This document shows positions 59,752 through 64,000 of a stretch of 64,000 bases of DNA, one piece after another. The DNA is from Dipteris shenzhenensis (Eukaryota; Polypodiophyta; Polypodiopsida; Gleicheniales). Below the pieces are notes generated by a model. It was not told the origin of the DNA. It ran no database searches and was given only the letters and a program-made list of their open reading frames with translations. Position 1 is the stretch's first letter. The number at the start of each line of letters is the position of its first letter. The position numbers and the translations under genes are program-made. Location: NCBI GenBank assembly GCA_047967505.1, contig CM106539.1; one strand, written 5' to 3'.

Positions 59752-62353
59752 ATGGACATCCCAAATGATGATGGAAAGCATAACAAAATGGATGCGCTAC
59801 AGACGATTGAGTATCTGACCAAGAACGCTGAGCATATTCAATGTCAAGTGTTATCAACGATTCTGAAACGAAACTCGGGTACTGAGTATCTAAAAAGATT
59901 TGGCCTGGGTAGCGACGCTGATAAGGCCTCTTTTAAGAGACTCATACCGGTAGTTACTTACGAAGATGTGGAGCCAGACATTCAGCGCATTGCAAACGGA
60001 GATACGTCGCCGATTCTTTCTGCAGACATCATCACAGAGTTCCTAACCAGGTTCCTCCCGAAGCCTGGAAAATTTTATGTGTTGGGTGTACTTACAATGG
60101 TTTACGTACGAAAATGCTAGGGTTAAACGGGTTCATCCTGTTGAAGGGAGTGGAAGGCACGCTGTGCTGCATCGTACATTCTTGTAACTCAGACTAAAGC
60201 TTACAGCGATGCTGATAATCATCTTTTTATGTTTGTTTAACGTACCTGCAGCTCAGGCACTTCTGCGGGAGAGAGAAAAATGATGCCTACAATAGCGGAG
60301 GAGTTGGAGAGAAAGAAATTCCTTTATAGCCTTCTTATGCCAGTGATGGATCAGTTGAGTGTCAAAATATTGCACCTATTGACGTAGAATAGTTGCTGGC
60401 CCTCTGGGAATCTTCTTTTGTTTTTTTGTGAGCATCTTTCGCGAGCAACATAACTGAAAACAAGAACTTGATGCTTGACCATGATAACACGACTTTCGGT
60501 TGAGTAAGGACGATTGAAGCTCCAAATCTTGTTGTTAACCCTAAAAGTTACCTTTAGCTTTTGTATTTGAGATGAAATTTCGATCTTTTGTTTGCAATCC
60601 AGCGATTGAGCGTCGAGTGGCTGAAGGTTTGTGTGAGCATTCTCTAGAGTTTGACTGGAATCTTTAAGTTGCTACAGACCCTTCATGTTCATATTCATCT
60701 CACTCTTTTAATGCCTTGTATAGTTTACTGATTCCGCTTGCAATATCATGATTGTAGGTACGTCCCAGGTCTAGACAAAGGAAAAGGTCTCTACTTTCTT
60801 TTTATCAAGTCGGAAACGAAAACACCTGGCGGTCTCCTCGCTAGGCCTGTTCTTACGAGTTACTACAAGAGTCGCCAGTTCAAGGATATGGCGCTCGATC
60901 CCTTCAACGTCTACACCAGCCCGCCTGAAACTATTTTGTGTCCAGACTCATATCAAAGTATGTATTGCCAAATGGTATGTGGCCTTATACAATATCAAGA
61001 AGTGCTAAGAATGGGTGCAGTTTTCGCATCCGGGTTCTTGAGAGCTATCAAGTTCCTTGAACAGCATTGGCAAGAATTGTGCGATGATATACGCAGCGGC
61101 CAATTAAGTGAGAAAATTACTGATCCGGCAGCAAGAGGTTCGGTCATGAAGCTTCTCCGCGCAGACTCAGACCTGGCGGACTTTATCACGGTCGAGTGCT
61201 CCAAGCAATCGTGGCAAGGAATAATCAGTCGCTTATGGCCAAATGTTCGCTACATCGAAGTGGTAGTCACTGGAACGATGTCTCAATACATACCTATGCT
61301 AGATCACTACGGTGGCGGTCTTCCTTTAGTTTGTACCATGTATGCATCCTCAGAATGCTACTTTGGTCTCAACCTAAAACCTCTGACGAAACCTTCAGAA
61401 GTCTCTTATACGCTCCTGCCCAACATGGCTTACTACGAATTTATCCCGGTCGACCGCTCGGGATTCAGTCACACGCCCGACGACATGAAGCCTCCCTCCA
61501 AACTGCTAAACCACAAAGATGCAGATGACGGGATACTGGACCTGACGGAAGTGAAGGTCGGAAAAGAATACGAGCTTGTCGTTACAACCTATGCCGGTAT
61601 GTAGAGCTCCCTCTTTGCAGAAATGAAATATTTCATGCTTTTTAGCACTAAAGGAATGTGACAAGTAGCTTCAACAGTTTCAAAATCCCAAGACAGGACC
61701 GTTGTAGCTGTTGCTCTTGCGCGGAAACCGGTTAGCTTATGCTCGCCTTTGTTTTCGCAGGTTTGTACCGTTACAAGGTAGGGGATGTTTTACGTGTGAC
61801 AGGATTCTATAACCAAGCTCCTCAATTCCACTTTGTATGCCGCAAAAATGTTATCCTGAGCATCGACGCAGATAAAACTGATGAGGAGGGTCTCCATCGA
61901 GCAGTAAGAAAAGCCTCTAAACGCCTGCGATCCGAAACCCTCGCAAACCTCATTGAGTACACAAGCTTTCCGGATACCGGTACCATCCCTGGGCACTATG
62001 TTATCTTCTGGGAGCTTCAACCAACAAAATTATTCGATCTGTCATTGCTAGAGGATTGTTGCTTGACCTTGGAGGAGTCTTTAGATTCCGTGTATAGGCA
62101 ATGCCGAAATTGCGATCATTCGATTGGGCCGCTGGAGATTCGAGTTGTGGAAGCTGGGACCTTCGACATGCTTATGGACTTCTTCGTGAGCAGAGGCTCT
62201 TCCATCAATCAGTACAAGACTCCTCGGTGCATAAAATCATCTTCAGCTTTGGATTTGCTTAACGCTCGAGTGACACAAAGAGCTTTCAGTCCACGAGCCC
62301 CATTCTGGGTTCCGCAACGCCGAGAATGGACTAGAACTGGAACATTGCCTTGA
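59752..62353 (+). CDS. GH3 acyl-acid amido synthetase
   Basis: Adenylating enzyme of the GH3 family, which joins amino acids to acyl acids such as auxin (group II members) or jasmonate and thereby controls hormone level, in the cytosol. Four exons, 59752-60050, 60252-60353, 60758-61596 and 61761-62353, join in phase into 610 residues, normal for the family. Motifs: ATP-binding SSGTSAG (100-106), YASSE (329-333) followed by CYFGLN, YRYKVGD (416-422), and the C-terminal INQYKTPRC with Lys566. ATG 59752 is chosen because the upstream in-frame stretch has no [19 protein letters not shown] and [12 protein letters not shown] look like the auxin-type group II, so auxin conjugation is inferred; other acyl substrates are possible. 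All donors are GT and acceptors AG. No damage seen. Confidence 0.95.
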
Positions 62354-64000
62354 TTTTCTCGGAGGTTTTCCCTGTTGATGAGGATCAGGATTTGTCCTTC
62401 ACAATTTGCATTTTCCAAACCACTCACAAATGGGGATTTTGTTCAAACCATATTTTGGAGCTGCTCATGGACCAGTGATGCTGCAATCTGAACTCTTGGC
62501 ATTCGGTTGCCTCTCGTTCTGTCCACCAAAGATCTGGCAAACATGTATGATTAGTTTAACGAATAGCATCAGTGTAACATAAACTGCTTTTCTTTGCTGT
62601 CTACTGCATGGTCCAGAAGCTGAATGATCTTTCCCTGCCTCTCTGTTTCTCTCTCCTCCTCCTCTTACATGATTTCCTTGTGACTATAGCCTACGTCACA
62701 TAATTTGGTTCCGACTTATTAGGGGTTGACTGGATATAGATGCACTTTTTACGAATGTAAATCAGGTGTTTAACAGGATGTTTCTAGTGTTGGAACCTTC
62801 CAGCATCTAATTGAGAGGTTTCCCAAGTGCCACTATTATCTAGCCTTGTGAAGCCACTTAAAGTACAGAGTAGAACCGCATACGTGACACGTGTAATGTT
62901 TACAACATGTTTATACGATCGAGGAAACTTGACAACCTTTTATATAACAGAATTATTGGATTGGCGTAGTCTGTAAAGTGAGTTCAGCACATAGCGTGAC
63001 CCTCGATATCTATCCTGAATCCTTCACAATCGACAATAAGGAGTAGAAAAAACTGTCCAGATGTTCTAAATAAAAAGCCGCCAGCTGTTCTTGAATACGG
63101 ATTGATCTTGCTTTATGGTTTTTTAAGGCCGGGAACCTAAAGTAGAAGCTCGGCATCTCGCATGTGTACATTTATTGCTAGAGGAAGTTCAGTCTTTTAC
63201 ACCATCGGTGGGCGTGTACGTTCTTTCATAATCGAGTCACCTCTCATTTGGTCCTCGCGATTCGCAAATGCAGATCCAAAGGGTAAGATCTTCGATAGCA
63301 TTTTCTGTTGCTTTGTGGCTTTCAAAGTAACTTGGGAACCACGTCGCTTTTGCCATGCTGTTTAGAGACCGGTCAATTTCCTTTTTCTCGAACACCGCCC
63401 TTGTGCTCTGCCTGCATCTTTGCGACAGCGAGCTCGATATACCATAGTATAACAGTATCATTGTGGATCTCAACAAGCACGCGATCTCAGCGTTATTTAA
63501 TTTACAGGCCGCATTCTGTGGCCTTATGCAAGCTGTTCCAACGCAGAGCATGTTTTATTCACTCTTACAATGTGTTCAATACACGTTCTCGTTAAGATTA
63601 AAGCACGAAGCTTAACAAAAGAGTTAATGGAAGTATTTGCTTTCCAATAGCCAACGAAAAAAATTATCTTCCATCCGCGACAGAAATGAATGGTCAGGTC
63701 TTCCTGCAATTGAGTATAAACACATGAATACTTAAGGACTCCAACATTCAAAAGACGTTTGCAAGTTTCCATTTGATTTTGCAATGGGGAATACATTTTA
63801 TCACAATTCAATTTGAAAGACATCCCAAGTTTCTACTCTTGACTACTACATATTGGCCCGTTTTGGTCTCTCCTTCCAATATCTTTAATATCTTCCCTTT
63901 CGATATTGTCCCAAACAAGATATAGAGATACAACGATTCTTAAGCATTCTCCAATATTTTCCCTTCCAATCTCTTCCAATTGCAATGCCTAACATGATAT
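62354..64000. other. GH3 3' flank; no further gene recognised
   Basis: The first few hundred bases are presumably 3' UTR. Frames at 63162-63365, 63237-63551 and 63524-63823 lack motifs. TTCCAATATCTTTAATATCTTCCC-like short repeats occur at the window end. Confidence 0.5.

Overview
The window looks like nuclear DNA of a land plant. It has short GT-AG introns, AT-rich repeat-dense spacers, CCCTAAA-type (plant telomere-like) motifs inside a satellite, and CACTA (En/Spm-like) transposons. One intact cellular gene is recognised, a GH3 acyl-acid amido synthetase, a family typical of land plants. The species cannot be named from sequence alone. Almost everything else is transposon-derived, decayed or low-complexity. 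No tRNA, rRNA or CRISPR locus was recognised.

Layout. (1) 1-6610: right-hand part of CACTA-like element A. Two divergent genes are visible: ORF1 on the minus strand (leaving the window at base 1) and an eight-exon TNP2-type transposase on the plus strand, with GCGTCTA-type repeats between them and at the right end. (2) 6611-9975: unassigned DNA with one coding-like minus-strand patch. (3) 9975-11475: satellite with CCCTAAA motifs and a period of about 570 bp. (4) 12378-19070: element B, a relative of A with the same divergent layout and a recognisable left terminus. Its transposase 5' end is replaced by about 1.25 kb of purine-rich repeat, and its right end is missing. (5) 19651-36000: decayed repeats, including members of a short inverted-repeat element family flanked by 6-bp duplications (best copies at 19651, 32743 and 35022), a possible LTR pair (22380/27391), a dyad satellite (24505-25150) and several low-complexity tracts. 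(6) 37195-42385: a decayed minus-strand coding block of unidentified type with duplicated DNA at its 5' side. (7) 45559-48343: a composite of a rearranged element A 3' end abutting an internally deleted element B that keeps its right terminus. (8) 48344-59700: mostly noncoding, with two foldbacks and many short tandem duplications. (9) 59752-62353: the GH3 gene.

How the parts relate. Elements A and B and the composite derivative share one logic: divergent ORF1 and TNP2 genes, with short motifs repeated near the ends, as expected if a transposon protein binds there. All copies carry stops or frameshifts and look inactive. Many stops can be explained by C-to-T change, which fits methylated, silenced transposons. 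The GH3 gene has all three family motifs and intact splice sites and is the only convincing functional protein gene.

Limits: domain names come from reading translated exons, not from database searches. Exon borders are inferred from GT/AG signals and from comparing copies A and B.
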